Assembly: GCA_963701385.1 (NCBI GenBank)
Contig: CAVOZW010000007.1
Location: forward strand, 62,001-126,000
Direction of reading: 5' to 3'
DNA from: B30-G6 sp963701385
GTDB lineage: Bacteria > Desulfobacterota > Desulfobacteria > Desulfobacterales > B30-G6
Length of the DNA stretch: 64,000 nucleotides
The position numbers and the translations under genes were made by a program. The first letter of the stretch is position 1; every line of letters begins with the position of its first letter. Below the pieces are notes generated by a model that was not told the DNA's origin, did no database searches, and saw only the letters and a program-made list of their open reading frames with translations. Below are positions 8,893 through 17,884 of the stretch, in pieces.

Positions 8893-10419
8893 CTATGGCT
8901 TATAATAATCTATCAAAGTTTCCACCAGACCGGGAATGGTGTAGGTGTCGGCAACCAGATGAACATCGAATCCCAGATCCCTGGCCGTTTCCGCCGTAAT
9001 GGGTCCAATGCAGGCAACGGTCACGGATGTCAGTAGCTGTTTAAAGGAAGCTTCCGGTATGAGATTCTTGAAATTTTTAACCGTGGAAGAACTGGTAAAG
9101 GTTATACAGTCGATACGTTGCTCCGTCAAGTGCCTCAGGAGGGTTGCCGTGTTATCCTCCGCAATCCGGGTGACATAGACCGGAATCTCGTCCACCACCG
9201 CACCCATTCTGATCAACGCTTGCGGAAGGATGGGCCTGGCCTCGCTGGCGCGCGGAAGCAGAATTTTCTTCCCCGTGATCTCTTGATCTTCGAACGCGTC
9301 CACCACCGACTCCGCACGATAGGACTCGGGCAACATATCACAAGTAAAGCCAAAATCCTTCAGGCGCTGTTTCGTGGCAGGACCAATACACGCGGTCCGG
9401 ATATGGTGAAGCGCGCGCACATCCTTCCCGAGGGCATAAAGACGCTTGAAAAAGAATCCCACCCCGTTCACGCTCGTAAATACCAGCCAGTGGTAATCCC
9501 TTAGGTGCTGGATGGCCTGGTCCAAAGGTGCCCAGTCGTCCGGCGGAGCAATCTGGATGGTAGGGCACTCCAGGCAATCCGCTCCCGCAGCGCTCAAGAG
9601 CTGTAGCAAATCACTGGCCTGCTCCCTTGCCCGGGTCACGACGATACGCTTCCCCATGAGAGGTCTGTTCTCGAACCACTGCATGGTTTCCCTCAGTTCC
9701 ACCACATCGCCCACCACGATAATGGCCGGTGCTTTGAGACCGGCCGCTTCGACTTTTTGGACGATGTTGCCGAGGGTGCCGGTAAGCGTTTCCTGCCGTG
9801 TGGTCGTGCCCCATCGAATAAGGGCAATCAAGGTCTCAGATGACATGCCGTGCCGGGTAAGCTGCTCGACGATGCGGGGCAGGTTCTTGACGCCCATAAG
9901 AAAGACAAGGGTACCGATACCGGTGGCCAGAGCCTGCCAGTCGATACGCGAAGATGCTTTTTGCGGGTCTTCATGTCCGGTAATAAACGCCAGGGTAGAG
10001 GTGTATTTTCTGTGGGTCAGCGGGATGCCGGCATATGCCGGGGCTGCCACGGCCGAGGTCACACCCGGTACAATGTCGAAAGAAATGCCGGCTTCTATGA
10101 GTGCTTCCACCTCTTCGCCGCCCCGTCCGAAAATAAACGGATCGCCGCCTTTGAGCCGCGTCACTGTCAGGCCTTTGCCGGCCTTTTCCACCAGCAGTTG
10201 GTTGATTTCGTGCTGCTTCAGGGTGTGGTCTCCGCCCTTTTTGCCCACATAAATACAATCGGCCCCCTCTCGGGCGTATGCCAGCAGGGACGAAGATGCC
10301 AAGTAGTCGTAAACCAGCACATCAGCTTTTTCGATGCAGGTTTTTCCTTTGAGGGTAATGAGTCCCGGATCTCCAGGGCCTGCACCCACCAGAAAGACAT
10401 GTCCGGTTGTTTTTTTCAT
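8893..10419 (-). CDS. Fused uroporphyrinogen-III C-methyltransferase / uroporphyrinogen-III synthase
   Basis: A 508-residue bifunctional protein. Residues about 1-245 are the SUMT/CobA methyltransferase, seen in VGAGPGDPGLITLKG, VYVGKKGG-like sequence, RLKGGDPFIFGRGGEE and GIPLTHR. Residues about 255-505 are a HemD uroporphyrinogen-III synthase domain. It closes hydroxymethylbilane to uroporphyrinogen III and methylates it to precorrin-2, the branch point for siroheme, cobalamin and the siroheme-dependent heme route of sulfate reducers. Its ATG overlaps the hemC stop as ATGA, so the two are translationally coupled. This fusion is common in anaerobes. Confidence 0.93.
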   Translation of the reverse strand: MKKTTGHVFLVGAGPGDPGLITLKGKTCIEKADVLVYDYLASSSLLAYAREGADCIYVGKKGGDHTLKQHEINQLLVEKAGKGLTVTRLKGGDPFIFGRGGEEVEALIEAGISFDIVPGVTSAVAAPAYAGIPLTHRKYTSTLAFITGHEDPQKASSRIDWQALATGIGTLVFLMGVKNLPRIVEQLTRHGMSSETLIALIRWGTTTRQETLTGTLGNIVQKVEAAGLKAPAIIVVGDVVELRETMQWFENRPLMGKRIVVTRAREQASDLLQLLSAAGADCLECPTIQIAPPDDWAPLDQAIQHLRDYHWLVFTSVNGVGFFFKRLYALGKDVRALHHIRTACIGPATKQRLKDFGFTCDMLPESYRAESVVDAFEDQEITGKKILLPRASEARPILPQALIRMGAVVDEIPVYVTRIAEDNTATLLRHLTEQRIDCITFTSSSTVKNFKNLIPEASFKQLLTSVTVACIGPITAETARDLGFDVHLVADTYTIPGLVETLIDYYKP

Positions 10420-11345
10420 TGGCCTTCGTGTTGTAGTTTTTCTATGATGATCATTGCACCCTGGCCCATCAGTTTCTCTGCCAGTTCGGTCCCGATGGCT
10501 ATCGATGACGCCTCCGGACCCGCAAGTTCGGCTCTAAACACCTGACTGCCGTCAGGCTCTGCAACCAAACCGCTCAGTTCAAAGCGCCCATTTTCAACCC
10601 TGCCGTGGGCCGCGATGGGAACCTGGCAGCTGCCTCCGAGCCGATGCAGAAAAGCCCGTTCCCCCAGGACCACCGTGCGGGTCTCGGCATGATCCAGGCC
10701 CGCCACCAGTGCGCGTGTCTTTTCATCCCCTGTTCTGACCTCGATGCACAGAGCACCCTGCCCGGCTGCCGGCAGCATGATATGGCTGTCTAAGTATTCC
10801 GTAATGCGGTCTTCCAGTCCCAGCCGCCGAATGCCTGCGGCGGCAAGCACGATGGCATGCATGTCTCCGCTGTCGAGTTTTCTCAGACGGGTATCCAGGT
10901 TGCCCCGCAGGGAGTTTATACAGACATCCGGTCTGGCGGACAATAGTTGCGATGCACGACGCAGGCTGCTGGTGCCGATGCGAGCGCCATTCGGGAGATC
11001 CGCCAGGGGCCCTCTTTTTGACACCAGGACATCCTGAGGGTTGTCTCTTTTGGGGATGGCACCGATGGCTAAACCCCTGGGCATTTCTGCCGGCATATCT
11101 TTCATGCTGTGAACCGCCAGGTCGATCTTTCCCGCCAAGAGCGCATCCTCGATCTCTTTCACAAAAAGTCCCTTGCCGCCCACTTTTGCCAAGGGGACAT
11201 CCAGAATCTTGTCTCCTTTTGTTTTGATGACCATGATTTGAACGGACAAGGTAGGATGGGCTTTCAGAAGTTCCGATTGGACCCACTTGGCCTGCCACAG
11301 TGCCAGCTTGCTTCCCCGTGTACCAATATGCAGGTTCCCGTCCAT
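10416..11345 (-). CDS. hemC: Porphobilinogen deaminase (hydroxymethylbilane synthase)
   Basis: A 309-residue enzyme that polymerises four porphobilinogens to hydroxymethylbilane. Conserved blocks are IGTRGSKLALWQA, HSMKDMP, GTSSLRR, LRGNLDTRL and the dipyrromethane cofactor loop ending in GGSCQVPIAAHG, where the cysteine anchors the cofactor. I placed the start at 11345 because the ATG there overlaps the stop of the upstream zinc-ribbon gene as TGATG and gives a normal N-terminus MDGNLHIGTRG. The gene order zinc ribbon-hemC-cobA/hemD-moaA suggests one operon. Confidence 0.94.
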   Translation of the reverse strand: MDGNLHIGTRGSKLALWQAKWVQSELLKAHPTLSVQIMVIKTKGDKILDVPLAKVGGKGLFVKEIEDALLAGKIDLAVHSMKDMPAEMPRGLAIGAIPKRDNPQDVLVSKRGPLADLPNGARIGTSSLRRASQLLSARPDVCINSLRGNLDTRLRKLDSGDMHAIVLAAAGIRRLGLEDRITEYLDSHIMLPAAGQGALCIEVRTGDEKTRALVAGLDHAETRTVVLGERAFLHRLGGSCQVPIAAHGRVENGRFELSGLVAEPDGSQVFRAELAGPEASSIAIGTELAEKLMGQGAMIIIEKLQHEGQ

Positions 11346-11575
11346 CAATGACCACAAGTTGCACAACTCGTTGCCGCACACCCGCCACATGAGGATGCAG
11401 ACGCGGAAGCGCGGGTTGTTTCTCCAGCACCTCCCTTGCTGATAAATCCGCAGGAAGACATGAGGCGGGTCACCTTTTTGCTGTCGCAGGAAGGACAGTT
11501 CGGCGCCTCGGCGCCAAAAACCAGCTTTTCAAAACTCTTATTACAGTCCTCGCAACAGTATTCGTATATCGGCAT
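11345..11575 (-). CDS. FmdB-family zinc-ribbon protein
   Basis: A 76-residue protein starting MPIYEYCCEDCNKSFEKL, the hallmark of the FmdB/CxxC_CxxC_SSSS regulatory zinc ribbon. The cysteine pairs CEDC and CPSC form the metal site, followed by a Ser/Ala/Gly-rich tail and a second cysteine group CGGCAATSCATCGH that may bind another metal. Function of the family is poorly known; some are annotated as regulators. It is coupled to hemC by a one-base stop/start overlap, which suggests a role tied to tetrapyrrole synthesis, though that is inference. The leader upstream is unusually rich in hairpins. Confidence 0.85.
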   Translation of the reverse strand: MPIYEYCCEDCNKSFEKLVFGAEAPNCPSCDSKKVTRLMSSCGFISKGGAGETTRASASASSCGGCAATSCATCGH

Positions 11576-11605
11576 GGGGGGTTCTCCTTGTCTTGATTGA
11601 TCTAC

Positions 11606-11768
11606 AAACCGCGTGCTCGGCACGCGGTTTAAAACCTGAACTTGCGGAGACGTGCCGTCTCCTATGTCTTGCCCCCATTTTGGGGGAAATCCAAGCCACC
11701 CGTATAACGGGTGGTAGTTGACTGCGTCGGTTTTGATAGTAATCACCCGGTCATCAAAGTCAACCGAC
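11606..11768 (-). promoter_or_regulatory. Leader with five successive hairpins ahead of fmdB-hemC
   Basis: Read on the minus strand towards fmdB, this stretch holds: an arm pair GTCGGTT/AACCGAC with inner TTTGAT/ATCAAA (11726-11768); CCACCCG/CGGGTGG (11696-11714); CCCCC/GGGGG (11672-11686); GGAGACG/CGTCTCC (11646-11662); and a perfect 11-base pair AAACCGCGTGC/GCACGCGGTTT (11606-11630) just before the ribosome binding site. None has a classic T-run. It could be a structured leader RNA, a run of protein-binding palindromes, or eroded repeats. Confidence 0.5.
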
Positions 11769-11825
11769 AGCGCCATTCTGCACTGACCCGAACATCTCAT
11801 GAAACTTGACGACTGAAACAGGAAG

Positions 11826-13196
11826 CTATTGCGCCTGACAATCTGCACATTTGCTGTCTAGGTGTTCACGCACCATGGCCAGCTCCGATTCGGCAGGATA
11901 ACCCAGGTCCAGGGCTTTGGCAAAGGCTGAAAGCGCTTTTTCGGCCTGTTCCTGACGGAAGTAAACCTTTCCCAGGCGGAATTGAAACAAACTGTTCTCG
12001 GGAGACATCTCGACGGCTTTCTCGCAGAACAGGGTCGAGATCTCAGGGTTTTCCGCTTTTTCGTCATAGAGAGCGCCCAAGGCTGACAAAGCACAGGCGT
12101 CTGTCGGATTCTTTTTTATCGTTGTTTCATAATGGGTCACCGCTTCATCGGTCATGTGCAGCGCTTCACAGCACTCAGCCAGGTGAAGGTAGGCGATCCA
12201 GGATTCCGGCTGCAAGCAGATTGCCCTTTCCAAATACCTCTTTGCCGCATCCAAGTCACCGCGATCCAGATACAGCTTGCCTATTTGAAAAATGACTTCG
12301 AAGACATCTTCCCCTGTGGCCTCCGCCTCTTGATAACACCTCAAGGCATCTTCTGTCTGATTCAGCATACAGTGCACATAACCGGCATTGTAAAGGGCCA
12401 TGACCTCGTGCGGATCGATCCGGGTGGCCGCCCTAAAGGCTGCGAGTGCTTCTGCAAGTTTCCCCTCTACCCCATAACAAACACCCAGACTATTGAGGAC
12501 ATTGACATTCCCCGGATCCAATTTCTGGGCGGCTTTGAGTTCTTCAATGGCGCCCGACACATCCCCTTTCTGATACAATTCGTCCCCGCTGATATTCAAA
12601 CTGACGGCATCGAACAGAACGGCACTGTTAGCGCCGAAAAAGGATGCATGGGTCAGCGCCTTTAGGGCATTGGCGAACACGTCCTCTTTTCCAAAAATAC
12701 CCGTTGGATAGGAAGCAACACCGATGGAAACCGAACCATTGCCAAGCCCGTTGACTCTGTCCTGAATATTTTCCGCCAGCTGCAGGGTGTCGGTACCGTT
12801 CTTTCCGGGGAAAAAACATCCCAGCAAATCTGCCTGGACCGGCCCCCAGGTGCCATTCTCCCTCCTGCAAAAGTCATCAACCAGGCGGCTGATGCCCAGA
12901 ATGGGGACCGTTTGGTCGTGGCCATCGGAATCTTGAGGGTTCAGGCCGTCGTCCATACGGACAATCATACCGCCAAAACATGAGACGTTCTGCATCTGTT
13001 CCAGGGCATGGCGCTGGAACGCCTGGCCACAAAAAATCTCCGGGAAAGCCTCTTGTACGGCTTCAATGGATCCGTGACCGATAAAAGTCGCCTGCCCTTT
13101 GTCTAATGCGGCTGCAGGTGGATTGAAAAGGAAGTGGCGGGTTGTCCCGCGTTCGGAAAAAAGGGTCGCTTTGTTCTTGTCTGTTCTTGGTGTCAC
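11826..13196 (-). CDS. Degenerate GGDEF-like domain fused to TPR repeats
   Basis: A 456-residue cytoplasmic protein. Residues about 30-200 follow the layout of a diguanylate-cyclase domain, ending in SVSIGVASYPTG and a following ...ANALKALTHA...AVLFD pattern, but the GGDEF active-site loop is not recognisable, so it is probably catalytically dead. From about residue 205 there are six or seven tetratricopeptide repeats (GDVSGAIEELKAAQKLDPGN and similar), a protein-binding scaffold. The C-terminus has a CADCQAQ tail. The start is probably the GTG at 13196. It is upstream of the fmdB-hem operon and downstream of selA on the same strand. Confidence 0.7.
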   Translation of the reverse strand: MTPRTDKNKATLFSERGTTRHFLFNPPAAALDKGQATFIGHGSIEAVQEAFPEIFCGQAFQRHALEQMQNVSCFGGMIVRMDDGLNPQDSDGHDQTVPILGISRLVDDFCRRENGTWGPVQADLLGCFFPGKNGTDTLQLAENIQDRVNGLGNGSVSIGVASYPTGIFGKEDVFANALKALTHASFFGANSAVLFDAVSLNISGDELYQKGDVSGAIEELKAAQKLDPGNVNVLNSLGVCYGVEGKLAEALAAFRAATRIDPHEVMALYNAGYVHCMLNQTEDALRCYQEAEATGEDVFEVIFQIGKLYLDRGDLDAAKRYLERAICLQPESWIAYLHLAECCEALHMTDEAVTHYETTIKKNPTDACALSALGALYDEKAENPEISTLFCEKAVEMSPENSLFQFRLGKVYFRQEQAEKALSAFAKALDLGYPAESELAMVREHLDSKCADCQAQ

Positions 13197-13356
13197 GTTG
13201 GTATCACTCTTTCACCTGCTTCAAATGGTCTTTGTAAGGTTCGTTTCATTCGATGTTCGACGTTTACCGTTATGAAATCATCATACAAGATCCTGTATTC
13301 CTCCTGGAAGCGATTAATCCCAGAGCCGGCCATCTCTGACCAAGCTCAGCTGGGGG

Positions 13357-14778
13357 TCACAGCGCTCTAAGCAACTGCTCAAAAGCCTCTGTTATGACAT
13401 CCAGTTCCTTCTCCTGGATGGTCCGCACATCCATCATGAAAAAACCGTTTTCAATTCTGCCGATAATCGGCGGCGTAATCTCCCGCATCCATCTGTCGAT
13501 GCGGTTCGCTGATACGTTCTGTATCTTGACACCCACACATCTGCTAGGCAGTTTCAGCAAGGGCAAAGAACCGCCCCCGGCCCGGGAGGTGGCATCAAAG
13601 GATTGTACCTCGAGCCTCTCATTCTTGCGATCTTTCAACTGCGTCATCAATCTTTCGGCTTTGCTTTGAATGATCGCTTCCGGTGTGGTCAGCATTCTCA
13701 AGGTCGGAATCCTGCTCAATGCGGTTGCTTCATCACGGTAGAGGCGCAGGGTGCTCTCGAGCGCAGCCAGGGTCAATTTGTCGATCCGGAGGGCCCGGGT
13801 GATGGGATTCTGTTTGATCCTGTGGAGCATCTCCCTGGTACCGGCAATCACGCCCGTCTGGGGACCGCCAAGGAGTTTGTCGCCGCTGAAGGTTACCACG
13901 TCCACGCCGGTGGATACCGAGGATTGAACGGTCGGCTCTTTCAGGAGTCCATATCGAGAGAGATCGATGAATGTCCCGCTGCCGAGATCTTCCATGACCG
14001 GCACATGATATTTTTCTCCAAGTGTGACAAGCTCTCCTAACGATACACCGGCGGTGAAGCCCACCACGCTGTAGTTGCTGGTGTGGACCTTCAACAGGAG
14101 CCCGGTGTTATCATCGATGGCGCTTTCATAATCCTGCAGATGGGTTCGATTCGTGGTTCCGACTTCCCTTAAAACGGCCCCACTTTTTGCCATGACATCC
14201 GGAATCCGGAAGGATCCGCCGATCTCCACCAATTCCCCCCGTGAGACAATGACATTTTTGCCCTTTGCAATCGTCTCCAGGCACAATAGGACAGCCCCTG
14301 CATTGTTGTTGACAACCATAGCGGCTTGGGCCCGGCTAATCTCGCAGATAAGGTCTTCGACACTGCTGTATCGGGATCCACGCTGGCCGGACTTCAGGTC
14401 AAATTCCAGATTGGAGTATCCTCCACCAATTTTCTGCAGATTTTGCAGCGCTTCTTCTGCCAGCAGCGAACGACCCAGGTTGGTGTGAATCACAACGCCG
14501 GTGGCATTGATTACCTGTTTCAGATTCGGCATCATGGCCGATGTGACCTGCGTCTTGATCCGCGGCAGTATAGATGCTCGGGAAAACGCTTCCCCGGACA
14601 GTTCTGTCTTCGAATCTAGAATCTTGGCCCTCAACATATCGATGACAGACCGGGCCGTATTCACCTGGATGGATCTGGGAACGTCCGCAAAAAATGGATC
14701 GTCCTTGAACCATTCAAGAATGCGGTCAACACCGGGAAGCAATCGCAACAGGCCCTGTTTGTCGAATGTTTCTTTCAT
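13357..14778 (-). CDS. selA: L-seryl-tRNA(Sec) selenium transferase SelA
   Basis: A 473-residue PLP enzyme that converts seryl-tRNA(Sec) to selenocysteyl-tRNA(Sec) using selenophosphate. The PLP lysine lies in FSGDKLLGGPQTG, and the N-terminal tRNA(Sec)-binding region begins KQGLLRLLPGVDRILEW. The middle segment INATGVVIHTNLGRSLLAEEA is strongly conserved in SelA. Its presence shows that the organism decodes UGA as selenocysteine, which bears on the UGA-containing frame at 47808-47990. No selB, selC or selD is visible next to it. Length and motifs are normal. Confidence 0.95.
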   Translation of the reverse strand: MKETFDKQGLLRLLPGVDRILEWFKDDPFFADVPRSIQVNTARSVIDMLRAKILDSKTELSGEAFSRASILPRIKTQVTSAMMPNLKQVINATGVVIHTNLGRSLLAEEALQNLQKIGGGYSNLEFDLKSGQRGSRYSSVEDLICEISRAQAAMVVNNNAGAVLLCLETIAKGKNVIVSRGELVEIGGSFRIPDVMAKSGAVLREVGTTNRTHLQDYESAIDDNTGLLLKVHTSNYSVVGFTAGVSLGELVTLGEKYHVPVMEDLGSGTFIDLSRYGLLKEPTVQSSVSTGVDVVTFSGDKLLGGPQTGVIAGTREMLHRIKQNPITRALRIDKLTLAALESTLRLYRDEATALSRIPTLRMLTTPEAIIQSKAERLMTQLKDRKNERLEVQSFDATSRAGGGSLPLLKLPSRCVGVKIQNVSANRIDRWMREITPPIIGRIENGFFMMDVRTIQEKELDVITEAFEQLLRAL

Positions 14779-15048
14779 GGGTGACTCTTTTCAAGCCCGA
14801 CGGGCAAGGATCTTAAATTTGATTTGATTTTGACCCTCACGACTTGGCGTACGCGTCAAATTCAGATTTTAAGTGGGTATCATTATCGTATTTTGTCTTA
14901 AAATTCAAGGTTCCTGTTCACGCGTCGGCAGGTTTCACCTGACAGGTCCCAGAGAATGTGGTATTGAAGCCTTGAGTTTAAGCTGTAGGCATCAAGCTTG
15001 CTGACCGCTTATGGCTGACAGCTAACAGCCGAGCAAAGGACCCCATCC

Positions 15049-16107
15049 ATGAAAAATATTCTCGTCACCGGCGGAAGTGGCTTTATCGGCACCAATTTCA
15101 TCCGCTATCTGCTGTCTGAAACCGACTTCAGCGGCCATATCGTCAACATGGACGTGTTGACCTATGCCGGGAACCCTGAAAATCTGTCAGGATTGGACAA
15201 TTCAACAGACGGCCGCTATACCTTTGAACATGCCGACATCTGTGATGCCGAGGCCGTAAAAACCGTTTTCCAAAATCACAAAATCGATACGGTCTGTCAT
15301 TTTGCGGCAGAGTCTCACGTGGATCGATCCATCGTAGCCCCGGATGCCTTCGTTAGAACCAACATCTTGGGGACATTCACACTTCTTGAAGAAGCGCGGC
15401 GCCATCAAGACCGTCTCAAACGGTTTCACCACGTCAGCACGGACGAAGTTTACGGATCTCTGGGAAAAGAAGGCTTCTTTACCGAAACAACGCCCTACGA
15501 CCCCAGCAGCCCCTACTCCGCATCCAAGGCTGCTTCGGATCATCTGGTGCGTGCTTACCATCGAACCTACAATATTCCCGTCACCATTTCAAACTGTTCC
15601 AATAACTACGGTCCCTATCAATTCCCGGAAAAATTGATTCCCCTCATGATCCTGAATGCCCTGGCCGGCAAACCACTGCCTGTTTACGGCCAGGGGCTCA
15701 ATGTTCGGGACTGGCTCTTTGTGCGCGACCACTGCAGGGCTGTATGGACGATCATGCAGAACGGCCGTGCCGGGGAGACCTACAACATCGGCGGAGAATG
15801 TGAACTGCCGAACATCAAGCTCGTTCGTACCCTCTGCGATATTATCGACGAAATGGTGCCTTCCGGTCCCAAGCGACCACGCTCGCAGCTGATCACTTTC
15901 GTAAATGATCGGCCCGGACATGATTTCCGCTATGCCATCGATTGCAGCAAATTGAAAACCGAGCTCCTCTGGCGCCCAATGGCTTCTTTCGAAACAGGCA
16001 TTCGACAAACGGTTCAATGGTATCTCGACAATCCTGCCTGGGTCCAGCGGGTTCAGAGCGGAGAATACAGGGCCTGGATGACGCAGAACTATGACCAGAG
16101 GGACTAA
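15049..16107 (+). CDS. rfbB: dTDP-glucose 4,6-dehydratase
   Basis: A 352-residue short-chain dehydrogenase-like enzyme. The NAD-binding TGGSGFIGTNF opens the protein; STDEVYGSLG and the YSASKAASDHL triad lysine/tyrosine follow. The spacing and the stretch NCSNNYGPYQFPEKLIPL are specific to RfbB/RmlB, which makes dTDP-4-keto-6-deoxyglucose for rhamnose and other deoxysugars of surface polysaccharides. No other rfb gene is adjacent. AAAGGA precedes the ATG. The 270 bases upstream, between divergent selA and rfbB, hold no recognisable gene. Confidence 0.94.
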   Translation: MKNILVTGGSGFIGTNFIRYLLSETDFSGHIVNMDVLTYAGNPENLSGLDNSTDGRYTFEHADICDAEAVKTVFQNHKIDTVCHFAAESHVDRSIVAPDAFVRTNILGTFTLLEEARRHQDRLKRFHHVSTDEVYGSLGKEGFFTETTPYDPSSPYSASKAASDHLVRAYHRTYNIPVTISNCSNNYGPYQFPEKLIPLMILNALAGKPLPVYGQGLNVRDWLFVRDHCRAVWTIMQNGRAGETYNIGGECELPNIKLVRTLCDIIDEMVPSGPKRPRSQLITFVNDRPGHDFRYAIDCSKLKTELLWRPMASFETGIRQTVQWYLDNPAWVQRVQSGEYRAWMTQNYDQRD

Positions 16108-16201
16108 CTCAACTTTGGGTTTGAGCTATCTTGAAAGCCATCCGCCACAAGCGCCTAACAGCCAACAGTTTAGATTCCTAAATACCTAACAAGGGTATCC
16201 G

Positions 16202-16936
16202 ATGATGAAACCGACCAAAGACTACCTCATCTTCCCCCTGGATGTACCCACCATCGATGAAGCCAGACGCTATGTCTCGCTGCTCAAAGATCAGGTGGGC
16301 ATATTCAAGATCGGTCTGGAACTCTTTATCAAAACCGGGCCCGGGATTGTTCATGAACTCCGTAAAGTGTCCGCCGGCGCAGGCATCTTTCTGGACCTGA
16401 AGCTCCACGACATTCCGGAGACCGTTTACCGGGCCATGCAGGGCATCGCTTCGCTTAGTATCACCTATGCCACGGTTCACTGCGGTGAGTCGAAAAAGAT
16501 GCTCGAGGCAGCCGTCAGAGGCGCCGGCGGCAAGGTCCATCTCCTGGGCGTGACCGTACTCACGAGTGTCGCCAAAGAGGAGCTCCGGTCGGCCGGCTAT
16601 GATGCCTCCTATGCAACGGATGTCACCCGTCTGGTGGTAAAAAAGGCACAGATGGCCAGTGCTTCAGGGTTTGCGGGCGTGATCTGCTCCGGCCACGAGG
16701 TCGGGCAGATTAAAAAGGCCTGCGGCAGTTCATTCCTGGCGGTAACACCGGGCATACGACCGGCCTGGGATCTTTCCAAGGGCGATGACCAGGCGCGCGT
16801 CATGACGCCCGCCCGGGCCATCCGGAACGGATCCGATCACCTGGTCATCGGCCGCCCCATCCGGGATGCCATAGACCCGGTCCTGGCAGCGCAACAAGTT
16901 CTTGGAGAAATCGAGAAAGCCCTCCAGCAGCCATAA
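16202..16936 (+). CDS. pyrF: Orotidine 5'-phosphate decarboxylase
   Basis: A 244-residue TIM-barrel enzyme of the last step of UMP synthesis. The catalytic Lys/Asp network is in FLDLKLHDIPETV, and the phosphate-binding segment is VTPGIRPAW followed by HLVIGRPIRDA. Two adjacent ATG codons (16202 and 16205) follow AAGGG at suitable spacing. It is 94 bases downstream of rfbB and may be cotranscribed, without functional link. A TCTCCCAA/TTGGGAGA hairpin lies after the stop at about 16973-16992. Confidence 0.94.
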   Translation: MMKPTKDYLIFPLDVPTIDEARRYVSLLKDQVGIFKIGLELFIKTGPGIVHELRKVSAGAGIFLDLKLHDIPETVYRAMQGIASLSITYATVHCGESKKMLEAAVRGAGGKVHLLGVTVLTSVAKEELRSAGYDASYATDVTRLVVKKAQMASASGFAGVICSGHEVGQIKKACGSSFLAVTPGIRPAWDLSKGDDQARVMTPARAIRNGSDHLVIGRPIRDAIDPVLAAQQVLGEIEKALQQP

Positions 16937-17041
16937 AATCGTTTGATTGGTTATAGTTCGGTCCGACCCAATTATCTCCCAACCAATTGGGAGAAGAGCC
17001 AAAATTATTAATGACAATAACAATTACCATCGAGGCTCCGT

Positions 17042-17695
17042 ATGCAACATAGCGTGTCTATAGACAGTTCATTGAGTGATAAAGACCTTCGAATAATTTC
17101 CACACTTGATTCGCCGGGCAGGATACAGGCTTTTCTTGATTCAATACCCTATAGCAGCGAGCCTATTTATCGTTGTCCATTACAGGTTATCCAGGATCGG
17201 GTTGCTCATTGTTTCGACGGCGCCTTGTTCGCCGCTGCAGCTTTACGCCGAATAGGCTTTCCGCCTTTAATTCTGGACATGATTCCTGATGGGCGCGATG
17301 ATGACCATCTCTTGGCCTTGTTCAAACAGGAGGGGCATTGGGGGGCGATCGCCAAATCAAACTTTGCCGGATTGAGGTTCCGAGAACCCATTTTTCGCAA
17401 TCTGCGAGAATTGGTTTTATCGTATTTTGAACAATATTATAATATTGAACGTGAAAAAACGCTACGAGGCTATACCTTGCCGTTAAATCTCAAGACGTTT
17501 GACAGGTTTGACTGGATGACAAGTGATACGTCCTTGGAACGAATTGCCCAGCGGTTGGACGAAATTAAAAGATTCTTTTTTCTAACCCAAAAGATGATAG
17601 CCAATCTGTCAACCGTCGATGAGCGATTGTACAAAGCAGGCTTGCATGGTGCAAACGAGGCTGGATTATTTGACCCCAAAGAGAAAATTGACTAG
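17042..17695 (+). CDS. Conserved hypothetical protein, transglutaminase-like fold suspected
   Basis: A 217-residue soluble protein. The segment HCFDGALFAAAALRRIGFPP, followed by DDDHLLALFKQEGHWGAIAKSN, has the Cys...His...(Asp/Asn) order and spacing of the transglutaminase/cysteine-protease superfamily, with cysteine in place after a small loop. The remainder is helical and unrecognised. No signal peptide or membrane segment. GAGG lies just upstream of the ATG. Whether it is a protease, amidase or inactive relative is unknown. It follows pyrF by about 105 bases on the same strand. Confidence 0.6.
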   Translation: MQHSVSIDSSLSDKDLRIISTLDSPGRIQAFLDSIPYSSEPIYRCPLQVIQDRVAHCFDGALFAAAALRRIGFPPLILDMIPDGRDDDHLLALFKQEGHWGAIAKSNFAGLRFREPIFRNLRELVLSYFEQYYNIEREKTLRGYTLPLNLKTFDRFDWMTSDTSLERIAQRLDEIKRFFFLTQKMIANLSTVDERLYKAGLHGANEAGLFDPKEKID

Positions 17696-17722
17696 AGGCC
17701 CATCGCAAAAAAAAAGATTGGG

Positions 17723-17812
17723 GTTTCTGGCAAGGCGCGGGACAGCGAAACAGCGGAGCATACACGTAGTATGTGAGCATTTTGAGCTGTTTCGCAACGC
17801 CGCCAGGGGAAC
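17723..17812. repeat. Palindromic MITE-like repeat B
   Basis: An imperfect palindrome of about 90 bases. Left arm CTGGCAAGGCG and GCGAAACAGC match right arm GCTGTTTCGC and CGCCGCCAG, with centre CACGTAGTATGTG. It lies between two convergent genes and could act as a bidirectional transcription stop. Layout, with CAAGGCG in the left arm and CGTAGTA at the centre, resembles repeat A at 7744-7857. Confidence 0.7.
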
Positions 17813-17884
17813 TTTGATTATTCTGAGAGAGGTTGTAAGCTTTCACCACCAAAAGGGGTGGGCTCAATAGCGAATGATCTTTGC

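Noticed and set aside
13253..13339. Short plus-strand frame MFDVYRYEIIIQDPVFLLEA ending in TGA, as a second selenoprotein
   Set aside because: The TGA is followed by a weak hairpin, but the frame then runs antisense into selA and no Cys or conserved context supports it. It may be a relic of some gene.
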